A DNA stretch of 64,000 nt. Source: Metellina segmentata. Its lineage: Eukaryota > Arthropoda > Arachnida > Araneae > Tetragnathidae. The stretch is from contig OX375877.1 in the NCBI GenBank assembly GCA_947359465.1, positions 50,056,744-50,120,743 of the forward strand. The letters run 5' to 3'. Numbering within the stretch: position 1 is the stretch's first letter; each line of letters opens with the position of its first letter. Positions 1-10,602 of this stretch are shown here, piece after piece. The translations under genes and the position numbers were made by a program. The notes beneath the pieces were generated by a model, which saw only the letters and a program-made list of their open reading frames with translations, was not told the origin of the DNA and made no database searches.

Positions 1-1158
1 TGAAAAAAATTTCGTTTCTAAAAATGACATCCACTTTTGCTGTCCTTAATTGAGAACGCTGGGCGTTACAGCCAACTTTTATACAAATTTCAAGAGTCAT
101 TACAATTTCGCAATTTTTCTTGTAATAATTGAATTAAAAATTATTTCGACTTTTATATGGTAAATAGTCATTACTTTCCTAAAACAAAACAAAGTATAAG
201 TAATTATAATGGCTCGTTGGTTCTTAACGATTGCAGAAGCTCATCAATATTTATTTTCCGAACAAATTGAAACTGACATAATCGGAATTCCACCAAACGT
301 AGATGAGCTTACTGATTTAGAGGATCTTGACGGGGATGAAAGTACAGCTTTAGCTGAAGTATGTGATAGTACAGGAACAGCAGAAATCAAAATTTCCGAA
401 GATCCAAATTCCTTTGAAACTAAACTCTGTGACTATAATTGTGTTCAAAAACTAAAATTGTGGCACTATAAGATACAACAGAATGGCAGTATGTCCTCTG
501 AAATCTCGGAAATAAATAGAAAAAGAAACAAAAGGGTTTTATGAGCATAAATTTGATAAGGAAAATTAAATTTTAATAGTCAGATGGAACGACAATAAGT
601 CAGTTACTTTGGCAATAAATTCTGAACATATTAATTCTGCATTCCTTTTTTTACCCATATATCATACCAAACCAAAGAATTGATACATAAACAAAATACA
701 TACAAATTTACATAAAAAATGTATCATATATGTGTATCTTGTTCTCCGTCATTTTGCATAAAAACTGTCCAAAAACCTGTAAAAAACTGTTATCTATTGT
801 CATAGTTCTCACAAAACTGAAATCGTAGCGTTAAGCATTACTCCGTTTGAGATAAATTGTCATTAATGTTAAATAAATAACAGTTTAAAATTAATTTTAT
901 CTTAAAATTTGATAGAATACTGTAACTAGTTCGTTTTTACATCGATTACATGTTCTTTTCGAATATTCTGACTTAAATAATTTCTGGATTTTTTTTCACC
1001 GGAACGCCCAACGTCCTCAAATGAGGTCGGGCTGTTATTTTAAAAATAAATCACAAATTGATTAAATTTTAAGTTTTTTGCATTCAGAGGGTCATAATTA
1101 CATAGATTTGAGAGTCATGGAAATATTTTGAGCAGAAATTCGGGCGTTAATGGGTTAA
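1..1158 (+). mobile_element. piggyBac-type element, internally deleted, 3' end visible
   Basis: A short ORF resembling the N-terminus of piggyBac-derived transposases (209-544) is followed by about 600 bp of noncoding AT-rich DNA. The right end reads, on the minus strand, TTAA then CCCATTAACGCCCG. That is the C-rich terminus and TTAA target expected of piggyBac elements, with the TTAA at 1155-1158. Subterminal blocks resemble each other in inverted form (GAACGCTGGGCGTTA near 51, GGAACGCCCAACG near 1001). The left terminus is outside the window, so the total length is unknown. The catalytic DDD core is absent, so this is a non-autonomous remnant. Confidence 0.5.
209..544 (+). pseudogene. piggyBac-like transposase N-terminal remnant
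   Basis: This 111-codon ORF opens MARWFLTIAEAHQYL and contains an acidic stretch (IPPNVDELTDLEDLDGDE). That arrangement is familiar from the acidic N-terminal region of piggyBac-derived (PGBD-like) transposases. The family's catalytic core would follow over several hundred residues, but here the frame stops at codon 112 and no core motif appears downstream before the element end at 1158. It therefore cannot encode active transposase. The assignment rests on recalled resemblance of a low-complexity N-terminus plus the TTAA-type end nearby; neither alone is decisive. Confidence 0.45.
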
Positions 1159-1189
1159 AAGTAATTTACATTAAGAAAATCATATTTTT

Positions 1190-1592
1190 AGGTATGGATC
1201 TAAAGTGAAACTTTCCGTAGTTTTCAAATCCGCTGAAATTTTTACTCTATCCCTAACGGTCTAGGAGATAGAAAAAGAACTAATTGACTCCAGTTAAAAG
1301 ATTGTTTACAACGTCTGGCATAAAAATTATTCATCCGCGTGCAGGAAACGAAAACAATAAATTTAGAATCTGTGATCTCTTCTATGCTGTAGCATTGAAT
1401 AATGATTTAATTTCATTAAATTCATTTTAAAATGTTCTAGATTGAATTTTAAAATTCGCAGCGACCCAAAAACTGCAAAAAAATTCGAACTACCTGTGTG
1501 CCAAATCTCATTGCTGTAAGTGCCATAGAATCGTCAGGATTTTGCGCGCAAACAGACAAACACTTCCTTTTATAATAGTAGAGATATCTGAT
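1190..1592 (+). repeat. unclassified dispersed repeat, copy 1
   Basis: About 400 bp closely related to 11850-12275, with shorter pieces at 11260-11420 and 12497-12547. Shared landmarks in order are a GAAATTTTTACTCTAT block, a CTAGGAGATAGAAAAA block, AATAAATTTAGAATCT, ATTAAATTCATTT with AAATGTTCTAGATT, and the end AAACACTTCCTTTTAT followed by a TAGTAG stretch. No ORF is visible. The shared 3' end hints at a retroposed or Helitron-like family, but I cannot classify it. Confidence 0.6.
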
Positions 1593-1719
1593 GCAGATTA
1601 ATTTAATCATTATTTCAACTTCAAAAATCTAAAGTGAGTTGCAAGTTAGGTCTAGGGAAAATGCTTGATGAAAAATGAGAACTGGTCAATTACTGCTTGG
1701 TTCACTATTTTCTGATTCT

Positions 1720-1970
1720 TTCCTAGTGATTCCGATCATCCCGTTGTATTCCTCCAGTGTGACGTTTATAAACCTTCTGTCTACGTCTAGATATAACTGG
1801 TGCGATTATTTCAAGGTACAACTGCTGTACCTGCTGCAGTCTAAATGTTAAAAATAGCACATACCTATCTAGCGAATACGAAATCTAATAGGGTCTAATA
1901 TTGGACCGTCGGCAATAACCCTATGTTCGTCTCCAGTTCGACGTTAATTAAAAGACCTACCTAACTTAAA
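1720..1970 (+). repeat. SINE 3'-tail fragments
   Basis: Two fragments (about 1725-1770 and 1893-1965) match the SINE tail found throughout the window: the CCGTTGT...CTCCAGTGTGACGTT core in the first, and GGACCGTCGGCAATA...CTCCAGTTCGACGTTAATTAAAA followed by an ACCTACCTAAC microrepeat in the second. The tRNA-like head is missing. Confidence 0.55.
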
Positions 1971-3415
1971 TTAATATCAAGCTTTATCACACAAATTAAT
2001 TTTATAAATTGTTTTACCAATCTCCAGCTGCAATTCCTAATAATTTAAAATCCTTACTAAAAATGCATGCGTCAATGTTGAATAGAAGGAAATTGAAGTT
2101 TTGTGTAAAAATTTATATTTCAACCGGAAAATGATACACATATTTACACAAAATTGAAATTCTTACCATGTGTAACAATCTTTTATCTGTAGTCAAGAAT
2201 CGGAATGTTTATTCATATTGTTGCTCTTGTATTTTCACGTTCTACCACTCCGAGAATCCAGAACATCACGTTTGTGTTTGTTTTGATTTAATAAGATCAG
2301 TTGAAAGCGAGTACGCGTATGAACCCAGGAGCTTAACACAGAATGCGTGTCGTCTATTTCTTGCGTTTTGTTTCTACCTTGCTTCCTGCTATGTTTTAAC
2401 CCTAATCAGTATTCAAACCGCCGATTTCGGTGAAACAAAATTTATCACCGCCTCAACTGGGCCAAATAAAGTCATTGCGCCATACAACCTGAAAACCAAA
2501 TCTAATTAGTCCTCGTCATTCCAATAAAAACGAATTAAAGTGAATAACCTTACACACATTTTTATTTCTTTCCTAAACACTTGCATACAATTCACGGAAA
2601 ATATGATATTCTAGGGATTCATGAAGTTCAAACTCACTTGCTTTCGTACCTCAAGGTTTAATCAATTCTCTACAGTTGAGTACTGTAAATTTTTTAGAAT
2701 ACAAAAAGTTGTACTTTTGCATTTATTATAGCTAAGACTATGCATCAAGATTAAAATAAGTTTAGTATCCTCGAGTTCAAGGGGAATAACTTATTATATT
2801 TTTAACAGATTTAAATGCATTGCTATGTAGAATATTTTCTAAATAACTTATAAGTTTTGAACAGAAATTTCTGACCATTGGAAATAGGCCAGAATATGCA
2901 ATAATCATGGAAGGTAGTCATTCGATCAGAAATTGATATTTTATTAATTGTATTAGATTATAACCATTACTAACATTTTGGAACAATTACTTAGATGTCT
3001 AGCGTTAGACATCATTAATAAACGAGATTGACATTCAGGTAAGAAAACAACAATGATCAAAATAACTTTCGATTTAAAAGTAGATAAACATACAAGCTTT
3101 GAATAGTTAACATCAATAAAGGACAGTAAAAATCTTTAACAAGTCTATAACTCCTCAAGAACAGAAAGCTTTAAAAACCTTAAAGCATTAAAATAATATT
3201 ACATGGTATTTGAAATTTGCAAAGCTTCTTGCGTAATCAACGAAAACAGTACCGTAAAGTACCGTTCAAGTGCCTGATAAATTTCCAAGGGTTTACTAGT
3301 TTAATACGATAAGAACTATAAAATAAGAAAGCAATACATACAAAGCATATCTATTTTATACTTTCTTCAGATTATCAGCTAAACGACACTCATTCTGAGT
3401 GCGTTTTGTTTAAAT
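1971..3415. other. no recognisable gene or repeat
   Basis: AT-rich noncoding-looking sequence. The only longer ORF (2168-2509, 113 codons) has no recognisable motif and a cysteine-rich, low-complexity start, and I treat it as chance. Whether the 3' end of the minus-strand gene at 3416-3895 extends into this stretch cannot be seen. Confidence 0.4.
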
Positions 3416-3895
3416 CTATTCATTACTATTCAAAATATGTTGATTCACAACGTCTTCCATAAGACTCCAGTGGTAGTCACTGAACTTTCGTTTCGATCTG
3501 TAACTTTTGATAGCTTCCAGTACGTAGTGCTCAGCAAGTTTAGAAGCCGGATCAAAACCTTTGCTGTATGAACAAGCTGCGAATTCTGAAATTTGGTAAC
3601 AAAACTTGATAAAATCCACAGCTGGGAAATAATCCATGTCCATCTTGCTGCGCAAAATGAGATTGAGTTCATCGAACTTATTGCTGTCGATTCCTTCAAC
3701 CCAATCTCTAGCGAAGAACTGACGGGTTTGTTTCTTCAAGCTTTTCGAAAAGTGTTTGAACGCTAGTTTTAGGTAAGATGGTAAAACTTTTTTCTGCTTT
3801 TCTGTGGGGCGAAACATCCGCTTGTGCTTATGAAGCGACATCACATAGATTACTATAGCTGAGACAAATTTAATATCTTTCATCGAAACTCCCAT
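3416..3895 (-). CDS. hypothetical 159-residue alpha-helical protein
   Basis: This single-exon ORF has no confident homologue. The start at 3895 (MGVSMKDIKF) is the most upstream ATG; codons 5 and 19 are alternatives. The protein is basic and looks wholly helical. A short hydrophobic segment (about residues 8-20, KFVSAIVIYVMSL) is followed by a basic amphipathic stretch, then a central hydrophobic helix (about 93-112, AVDFIKFCYQISEFAACSYS), a helix with LAEHYVLEAIKSY, and a last helix with a tryptophan (YHWSLMEDVVNQHI). The order and spacing of helices recall the Bcl-2 fold and roughly match the ORF at 61712-62161, but no canonical BH1 or BH2 signature is present. It has no repeat features and sits between transposon fragments. 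It may be a small host gene, one exon of a larger gene, or a captured gene. Confidence 0.4.
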   Translation of the reverse strand: MGVSMKDIKFVSAIVIYVMSLHKHKRMFRPTEKQKKVLPSYLKLAFKHFSKSLKKQTRQFFARDWVEGIDSNKFDELNLILRSKMDMDYFPAVDFIKFCYQISEFAACSYSKGFDPASKLAEHYVLEAIKSYRSKRKFSDYHWSLMEDVVNQHILNSNE

Positions 3896-4251
3896 TGTTT
3901 ATTCTGTGATAGTCTATTGAGCTGCTCCAGTGAACCTTCATTAACAACCAACTTGGATGTCTGCAAGCGCGCATTGATATCTTAACTTGCGCAAAATTAA
4001 GAATCGCTTACAGTTTTTTTTTATTTTGTTCTTATTCCTTAGACGCCAGCTGTGGCAATAAAACTTTTACGCTGCGGCGCTTAGATTTTTTCAACCGTCG
4101 CACAGAACGGTTCTTTAGCCTGACTCTCCGAGCCCCCTTATCTAATTATCAAACTTAAGCGACAAGGCAGTGAGTGGCATTTACGACTGACGCTTTCTTT
4201 TCATACTATTTGGTGGCGAGAGAAGATATATCAGCGCAACCACTTTCTGCT
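3896..4251. other. intergenic, nothing recognised
   Basis: This lies upstream of the minus-strand ORF at 3416-3895 and would hold its promoter. A T-rich run occurs near 4015-4030. I see no confident promoter motif or repeat before the SINE duplication at 4252. Confidence 0.3.
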
Positions 4252-4449
4252 TTTCCCAAAGCGTACACTTGGAGAGTGGGGTGCCAGCTCAGGTGTTGCT
4301 TCGTCATCTGACCGTGGTTCAAAATTACGAGGTGTTGTCCTCGAATCTTTCCCTTAAGGGATTGATTCCGGACAGTCGTCAATAGCCCGTTCTGTTGCTC
4401 TAGTACGACGTTAACTAAAATTACCATTACCATTTCCCAAAGCGTACAC
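4252..4449 (+). mobile_element. 5'-truncated SINE with 17-bp target duplication
   Basis: The 3' half of the window's main SINE family occupies 4269-4432, ending in the TTACCATTACCAT microrepeat. It is flanked by a perfect 17-bp duplication TTTCCCAAAGCGTACAC at 4252-4268 and 4433-4449. The 5' truncation and long TSD are the signature of target-primed reverse transcription by a LINE partner. Confidence 0.85.
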
Positions 4450-4795
4450 ACCTCACGGTCGACAGTGTACGGGGTCACGGAACAAAAGGAGGGACCCTCG
4501 AGTTATTCAGTAGCTGACAGCTCGTAAATGGTGATCAATGACAGCGGTCACTTAAAAGGGGGATAACATTTTCAGTACACAGATCAATATCATCCGCTGG
4601 CGTAAAATAAATTTTAGTGGTAACAATTGTTTACCTTCCGCACCGTAAAGGTTAACAATAAGACCTACCCAATTACCGCTAACCGAGCTAATTAGTGATG
4701 AAAAAAGTAGTGATTGACCAGGATAGGTATTTTTATTGACGTCGCACTGGTATAGCATCTTTCCTTTTCACAGTCGGGGTCGGGAATCTCGGTTG

Positions 4796-5080
4796 GAAAA
4801 GCATCGCATTAGCAACTAGAGGGTTGCTCTTTCGTATCCAGTCAAAATCCGTCGTGTACAAAGGGGCTTGTACACGTTAAATCCGTCGAGGCCTCAAATG
4901 TCTTCACGCTGGCGTGGTGTGGAAATTTCGAGAGTGGGGTGCCAACTCAGGTGTTGCCTCGTCATCTGAACGCGGTTAAATGTTACGTGGTATCGTCCTC
5001 GAGTCTTTCCCTTCGGTATTGAACCCGGAGCGTCCCTTATAACCCGATATGTTGCTCCAGTGTGAAGTTAATTAAAATGC
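4796..5080 (+). repeat. diverged SINE copy, CCAGTGTGA-tail subfamily
   Basis: It shares the central body (GAGAGTGGGGTGCCAACTCAGG, TTGAACCCGGAGCG) and the tail TGTTGCTCCAGTGTGAAGTTAATTAAAA with the family. The head differs (AGCAACTAGAGGGTTGCTC) and resembles the copy at 53025-53215, suggesting a second subfamily. Confidence 0.55.
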
Positions 5081-5124
5081 ATACATACTATTTCCCAGTT
5101 GACACAATCATCATATGACCATAG

Positions 5125-5340
5125 ATCAAAATTACGTGGTATTCTCGTATCTTCTTCGTAGGGATTGATCCCGGATCAAACCCAACGGCAATGGTCCGAG
5201 GACAACACGTGATTTTAAACCTCGGTCAGGTGACGAGGTCACTTCTGATCTAACAACTCACTCTCTAAACATCCCCATCATGCCAACGTGAGAGCATTGC
5301 TTCGTTAGATTTAACGTGAGCCAGCCCCTATACTGCACAA
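5125..5340. repeat. two SINE body pieces in inverted orientation
   Basis: Sense body sequence (ATCAAAATTACGTGG...GGGATTGATCCCGGAT, about 5125-5180) is followed directly by antisense body (GGTCCGAGGACAACACGTGATTTTAAACC...CTCACTCTCTAAAC, about 5191-5330). The pair forms an imperfect palindrome, probably from a SINE inserting into or beside an older copy. Confidence 0.5.
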
Positions 5341-6384
5341 CGGTTTTGAGTTGGATTCCAATGTGGTACCCTCCGGTAGCTTATCCGTTACTCTTCCATA
5401 TGGACTACTGCATCCCCATCCTCTCAGAGTAAGTAAAAAAATTCGGTCTAAAGTGTCGTTCACACCGGAAATTGTTCACTTTATCCTTCTGGTACAATCA
5501 GTGCCATCTGTTGGTGAGTTTTCATACTGTGTCGTGTTTCTTTTAATGGTTGGAGGGAGGGGGGGGGACATCGGTTTTTTTCTTGGAAACTATCCCCATT
5601 TGTGGATGGGGGTAATTTACCCCTTGCCTTGTTTTTCCCCATTCATCGAGGGAATAATGGTTTGTAAGTTTGTGTTTGTAAACCTCGTTTCGTTGCATTC
5701 TTTCAGAGAAAAGACGATTTTGGCAGTGTTTTTAATCGCACTAAACTTGGAGCTTTTTGTTACTTCTTAAATGTTACATTATCCTTCAGGGAGCTATTAT
5801 TGCTCTGCCCTTTTAGAGTATGTTCCGATGAAAGTTTTACTTATTACATTTGAAAGTCCCGCCTAAGGTTTGGAGATCTACCCCTGGACCCACTCACCAT
5901 TAGGTTTCGAGCGTTTATGTGGCCCAAAGGGGGAAGGGGTCCATTGGAACCAGAGAAGGATTTGCTTAAAATAGAGATATTACATGAGACAACAAGCCTT
6001 AACGAAAACATAAAGAGCCGGATTCAAGACTGGTAAAAAAACATTCAAACACATAAAAAGGACAAACATGTCCGTATAAGGTTCCATAAAAGATATATAT
6101 GACTCATTTTAGGCGCCAAGAACAAAATAGATAAAATGGCTTGTAAAAGGCGACGAGGAAAAAATGTGATCTGCGTATGACCCTGAATACGAAAACAAAT
6201 GATAACATGACAGTATAATTAGATATGAGATTATGTGATTTAAATAAGATGACTGATGAAGGAACAATGCATATGTAATAAATAAGATGAAACGAATATG
6301 TTTATGTTATTAAAAATTGAATGAAGAATATAAAATCCCAAAACATGAAAGCTTGAAATGGAGTTAAACATAGTTTCAAAAACT
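5341..6384. other. no recognisable gene; G-run and chance ORF
   Basis: It contains a 9-bp G run near 5560 and a 139-codon ORF (5351-5770) that begins in SINE-adjacent DNA. That ORF lacks domain-like features and reads like noncoding pyrimidine-rich sequence. Nothing else is recognised. Confidence 0.35.
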
Positions 6385-6555
6385 CCCTACAACAGGGCTC
6401 GAAATACCCGGGTGCACTGTGCACATGAAAATATAATTTTGCACCTAATTTTTTCCCACTAGGTGTACACAGTGCACCTTGTGCACCTAATTTAAAAACT
6501 TAAGTGCACAAGGTGCACCTGTATTAAAAAACCTATTTCGAGGCCTGCCCTACAA
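6385..6555. mobile_element. 155-bp hAT-type MITE with 8-bp target duplication
   Basis: The element spans 6393-6547. The left terminus is CAGGGCTCGAAATA and the right terminus reads CAGGCCTCGAAATA on the minus strand, one mismatch in 14. A perfect 8-bp duplication CCCTACAA flanks it (6385-6392 and 6548-6555). An 8-bp TSD with CAGG-type ends is typical of hAT elements. The interior consists of GTGCAC-rich palindromes and has no coding capacity. A partial inverted relative lies at 50048-50110. Confidence 0.9.
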
Positions 6556-6814
6556 TAAAAGATTGGGAAACACCGGGCGGTAATATCCAGGACGGGAATC
6601 GGTGGGCAAACAAAGAACGGTCTCAAGTAAATTGAGGGGTGGAGGGCAACTCCTCGTCCGCCATCACGTAGAACCTAATATTGTACCAAGAAAGCTTGTT
6701 TTAAAAAAATATTATTTAGCCTGGTGTTTATGGGAATCAGAGGGTCTTTTGATCATGTGTACTCGAACAGTCGATCAGGTAGTGGTTGCCACCTCCACCA
6801 CCCCACAACTGCAT

Positions 6815-7420
6815 ACACTATCCTACAAAAATGGACCGGACGGCACGATGTGTTGGTATAAGGGAAATAATACAGGCTTTAACAGGGGGATGGTCCCCCA
6901 CGTGCTGCAATTACACTAGCATCCCTTCTGTATGCACTTTCAACAAGGTTTTGATACAGAGCTATAGGTGTTTTTGTGTCCATTCCTGCTGCAAGAATGT
7001 TGCCAGCTCAGCTGTTGATTTCGGACGTGGTTCTCCTGTCCATAAGCTTCGCTCTAACTCGCCCCACAAATGTTCTATGGGTTTTAGGTCGGGACCCTGA
7101 GCAGGCCGGGGAAGAAGTTTTACATTCATATATTGATACCACTGCTTGACAGAGCCTACAACATGACGTGAATCGTTGTTGTCCTGGAAGTAACATTCGT
7201 CCATTCCGTAAAATTGCCAAAGCGTAGGAAGAACCTTATTGTCCAAAATGTTCATGTAGGCGTCGGCGCTCAGTTGACCAGGAACAACATGCATAGGTCC
7301 CAGGCCCTACCACGAAAAACACCCCAAACAGGTAGTCGAATTTTATGCAAATCCGATGGCTCCCGGTCTATTATTGTAGTGTACTGTAGGTTAGTATCCT
7401 TTACCTAAATCTGCAGACGT
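6815..7420 (-). pseudogene. Tc1-like transposase, C-terminal remnant
   Basis: The minus-strand ORF 6962-7294 reads MHVVPGQLSADAYMNILDN, then LPTLWQFYG, FQDN, and RPAQGPDLKPIEHLWGELER. This is the C-terminal half of a Tc1 DD34E transposase, including the second Asp (in FQDN) and the Glu (in PIEHLW). Upstream in the same frame, CFSW-stop-GLGP shows a nonsense codon inside the conserved GCFSW/GLGP stretch, and earlier sequence decays. The ORF stops early at its 3' end (EWTQKHL) by a frameshift relative to the related copy at 52470-52884, where the frame continues through YQNLVESMPRRV. The terminal region near 6815 (TACACTATCCTAC on the plus strand) matches the end of that other copy. It cannot encode active enzyme. 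Confidence 0.85.
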
Positions 7421-7499
7421 ACGACACAAAAAGGGCCGTGTCCCGTCAGGAACATAATAACGTGGTGGTCAGTGAAGAGGGTATTGCAACTGATATCGG

Positions 7500-8240
7500 C
7501 GTAAAATATCTTTTCAGGAGACCCTTATTAGAATTGCTGAAGTACCCCTGCTACTCTGTAGTAGTGAAATTTTACCCTTAATAAAGCTGAGTGGCTCTTG
7601 GTCACAGAAAAAGGAAAGCTTAGCATATTTTTCGGCAAGCTTGACATGTTTATCGGCAATCTTGGCATGTTCGGCTGCGAGTTTGGCTTGTTCGGTGGCA
7701 AGCTGGACCTGTTCGGCTGCAAGCTCGTTTCTGGCGAGCCATACCGTAGTCGAAAGCCCGCTGTGTTGCTCTAGTACGACATTAATAAAAATTATCTTTG
7801 TACCATATGGTACTTGCCGACCCTTTTCCCTAACACGTGGACGCTGGAATGTTTCGGAATGCGAAAACAACTTTAGTCTTTGCACGTGCGGCTCCTCGAC
7901 GGCCGGCGGCCCATTTGATCAATTCATAGCTGGAGTTTCCGTCGGTTCCCCAATCTCGTATCTGGGATCAAGTTTTTGCGGTGGGGGACTCAAGTCGGCA
8001 TGACAGACGGTTTTCGCATATGTGTGGGGGTGTTTCTGTTCTGGAGAGGACATAAACATCTCTAGAGGGCTCGGAATTCACCCCCCCTCTGGTTGGCAGC
8101 TGCGGTTCTGTTTGAGCGAAGCGAACGTGGATTTTTAGGAGGATTCGGACTCGAGCTTCGACGAGAGACAGACGTTTCTGTTTTGCCAATTTTGTTACTT
8201 TGGCTTCAGGCAGGTTTCGGTTGTCGATGGCTGTGCCCAT
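7500..8240 (-). other. degenerate coding-like stretch with 21-bp heptad repeats
   Basis: On the minus strand, 7630-7730 holds about five 21-bp repeats encoding heptads of the type KLAEKYAKL/KLAAEHAK, a predicted coiled coil. The ORF containing them (7514-7885) runs through a SINE tail fragment at about 7741-7790, so it is a composite and not one gene. A further minus ORF (7968-8240, 90 codons, MGTAIDNRNLPEAK) precedes it without recognisable domains. This may be a gag-like spacer of an old element interrupted by a SINE; I cannot name it. Confidence 0.35.
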
Positions 8241-8397
8241 AATTATCTTGTAAATATTTAATTTATGTAAATAAATAGTTTAATTTTTAACCAGCTGTCC
8301 GTCAAATTCTTACATGACGGTACATCTTTCTTACCAAAGAGCACTGCATGTGCCGGTACCCAACTTCGGTCAAAGACGTTAGTATATTGAGCTATTT

Positions 8398-8828
8398 TAA
8401 TTTTTATAGGTTAGGTAATTTTAATTAACGTCGTACTAGAGCAACTCAACGGGCTATTGACGACAGTCCGGGATCAATGCCCTATGGGAAAGATCCGGTA
8501 ATGGCAAATTTAATTAACGTCGTACTAGAGCAACATACCAGGCTATTGACGACGTCCGGAATCAATCCCCTATCGGAAAGATACGAGGAAAACGCCTCGT
8601 AATTGTGAACCACGGTCAGATGATGAGGGAACACCTGAGCTGGCATCCCACTCTCCAAACGTCGGCACCAACCCAATGTGATGACTTTTGGCCAAGACAG
8701 ATTTAAGGTGTACCAGCACCATGCGGTTACAAATATCCATGTACTGACCCGGATTCAAACCATAAACCTTCTAATCTAGAGGCTAACGACCTTAACCACC
8801 GGACCGGTTGGTCGACTAATTTTTATAG
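8398..8828 (-). mobile_element. SINE with duplicated 3' tail and 12-bp TSD
   Basis: An antisense SINE occupies 8410-8816, with TSD TAATTTTTATAG at 8398-8409 and 8817-8828. The tail module (AATTAACGTCGTACTAGAGCAAC...GGCTATTGACGAC) occurs twice in tandem (8410-8500 and 8505-8580). The tRNA-like head is at the 8816 end; its box B has drifted (GGTTTGAATCC on the minus strand). Confidence 0.85.
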
Positions 8829-9654
8829 AAGTTCCGATTGACCGTTTTGTGTAAAAGGCCGAGAACTCTGCTCTCTAGTTGGAAGAAAGTTGAAACTTTA
8901 TGATTTCAATTATTTCATTATTTTTGAGGATGCACACCGAGGCCCCTAGACTGTCGTTATCAGCCATCGGCGGGATGCACACCGAGACATCGCCATCAAT
9001 GCCAGATACATCGGTGTACATCTCATATCAGGGTTTGTTTATGATGTGAATGCGAGTCGAATGAAATCGCGAGTGAATGCGAGTCGAAAAAAAAATATTT
9101 ATTTTGAGAATGCTTTAGTGCGGAAAAGTTTTCTATTGGTAATAAGAAGAAAACGGCATAAAAATAATTAAAATCTGTCAACATCTTCCGTTTGCGCATC
9201 GTATTTAAGGTTAATCAAAAATTGCAAAAATCGCGCCTCTAATGTAATTTTTTAAAGTTAGTGAAAACTTTTAAAATAAACACACGCTTTTGTTTCTTAT
9301 GCTTGTTTTATGGTTTAAATACTCTAAATAAATTAAATTCTGGTCAATAATCTAATTCTTTCCTTTCGCGCAACGTCTTAGAAAAACAGAAATTTACCAT
9401 TTTTTTTTTTTTTTTTGCTATTTTCACTGTGCAACTCTGCTTGTTTTGCCAGAACAAAACGACTACAGAACTCACCACGTGGAACCTCACCCACAACCAT
9501 ACAGTTGTTGGGTGTGGAATTTACATTATCTTTACAACTATTTACGTAGATTTTCCATAGAAGTAGTATTGTGTTACCTACTGTGTTTTTTACTTTTTCT
9601 TTTTTTTTTATATCTACTACACATTTAAAGTCTAATTTTTTGGAAAAATGTGCC
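8829..9654. other. no recognisable gene; T-rich region
   Basis: Two GATGCACACCGAG direct repeats lie near 8929 and 8974, and there is a T18 run near 9400. The 60-codon ORF at 9446 is T-rich and looks like chance. Confidence 0.35.
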
Positions 9655-9762
9655 TAATTGATTCAGACTTCAGTGTTGCTCGAATAAAACCATCTCTAGT
9701 TTCATTGTCCACATACTTTATTTAAGGCCTCTGTCACAAGTGTTTGACGTTTTCTCTCCGCA

Positions 9763-10602
9763 GTCCGGGTGGCGATTTTCCAACCCTCATAGGTACTACA
9801 ACTGGGGGCGGGGCTAACCGTAACGGCCAATGATCGCTAGCGCTGGATACGAATCTCCTTCACTACGCTAAAGACAACTGAAATCCTGTCTGATCATGTT
9901 TGCAGTGTAATAAATGAAACATGTTAAATAATTTTTCTGTTTTCTTCTTTACTTTTCATATCCATGGCTATGGGTGGGTAGAGGTGGGAGCCGAAAATTG
10001 TATCCTTGTATTATATAAGTTAATAATTATATAAGTTAGTGTTTTATGTATGCTTTTTGTTACATCAGAATGGTCCTAAACCAGGGGTGGATACGACACC
10101 ATCATCCTAAAGCAAAGGAGACGGCAGAGGGGCGGGAAAACATCAGCTGGTAGTGAGTTCAGGAGTGGTTCTTAGATTATTTATGTAAAATCAACGGAAG
10201 CTTGGAAAAATATAAAAAGGGTATTAAAAATTAGGGAAAGTAAATTAGAATCGAAAGGAATTAAATTGGAATTTTTTAAAAATAATTTGGAGAATCTAAA
10301 AATTTTTCCGCCGGCTGGGTTTGAACTCTTGAAGTCATCCTCCGCTGCCGAAGCTGATCTGAATGTAGGTGACTTTAGCCATTAGGCCATCGTTGCTTCA
10401 CGAAAAGAAGCTCTTTAAAGTATAAGTACCCTTAATATAAGTTGGCAAGAAATACTACTAACAACAACCATACAACATAAATATGAGGAGCAAATCAGTC
10501 AACTTGTCGGACACGTACGCTGCTCATTGGCTCATTGGCAGTTATGGTTAGCCCCGCCCCCAGTTGTAGTATCTATGAGGGTTTGGAAAATAGCGTCCGG
10601 GT
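9763..10602. mobile_element. 836-bp non-autonomous inverted-repeat element
   Basis: The termini are CCGGGTGGCGATTTTCC (9765) and, on the minus strand, CCGGACGCTATTTTCC (ending 10600). Inverted similarity extends about 65 bp through CCTCATAGRTACTACAACTG and GGGGCGGGGCTAACC. Excising it leaves an open, sensible reading frame in the host ORF with GT counted once (9763-9764 and 10601-10602), so the apparent target duplication is 2 bp. The interior has no ORF. Part of it (10308-10398) is tRNA-like on the minus strand. The superfamily is unassigned. Confidence 0.75.
10308..10398 (-). repeat. tRNA-like sequence (SINE head or decayed tRNA)
   Basis: The minus strand has a box A-like TGGCCTAATGGCTAAAG and a box B-like AGTTCAAACCC about 45 bp apart, flanked by GCAACGA and CAGCCGGCGG. 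The arms do not pair as a clean cloverleaf, so this is not called as a tRNA gene. Confidence 0.45.

Noticed and set aside
2168..2509. 113-codon plus-strand ORF
   Set aside because: No recognisable motif, odd cysteine and tyrosine composition, and no supporting context.
5351..5770. 139-codon plus-strand ORF
   Set aside because: It starts in SINE-adjacent sequence, crosses a G run, and has no domain-like pattern.
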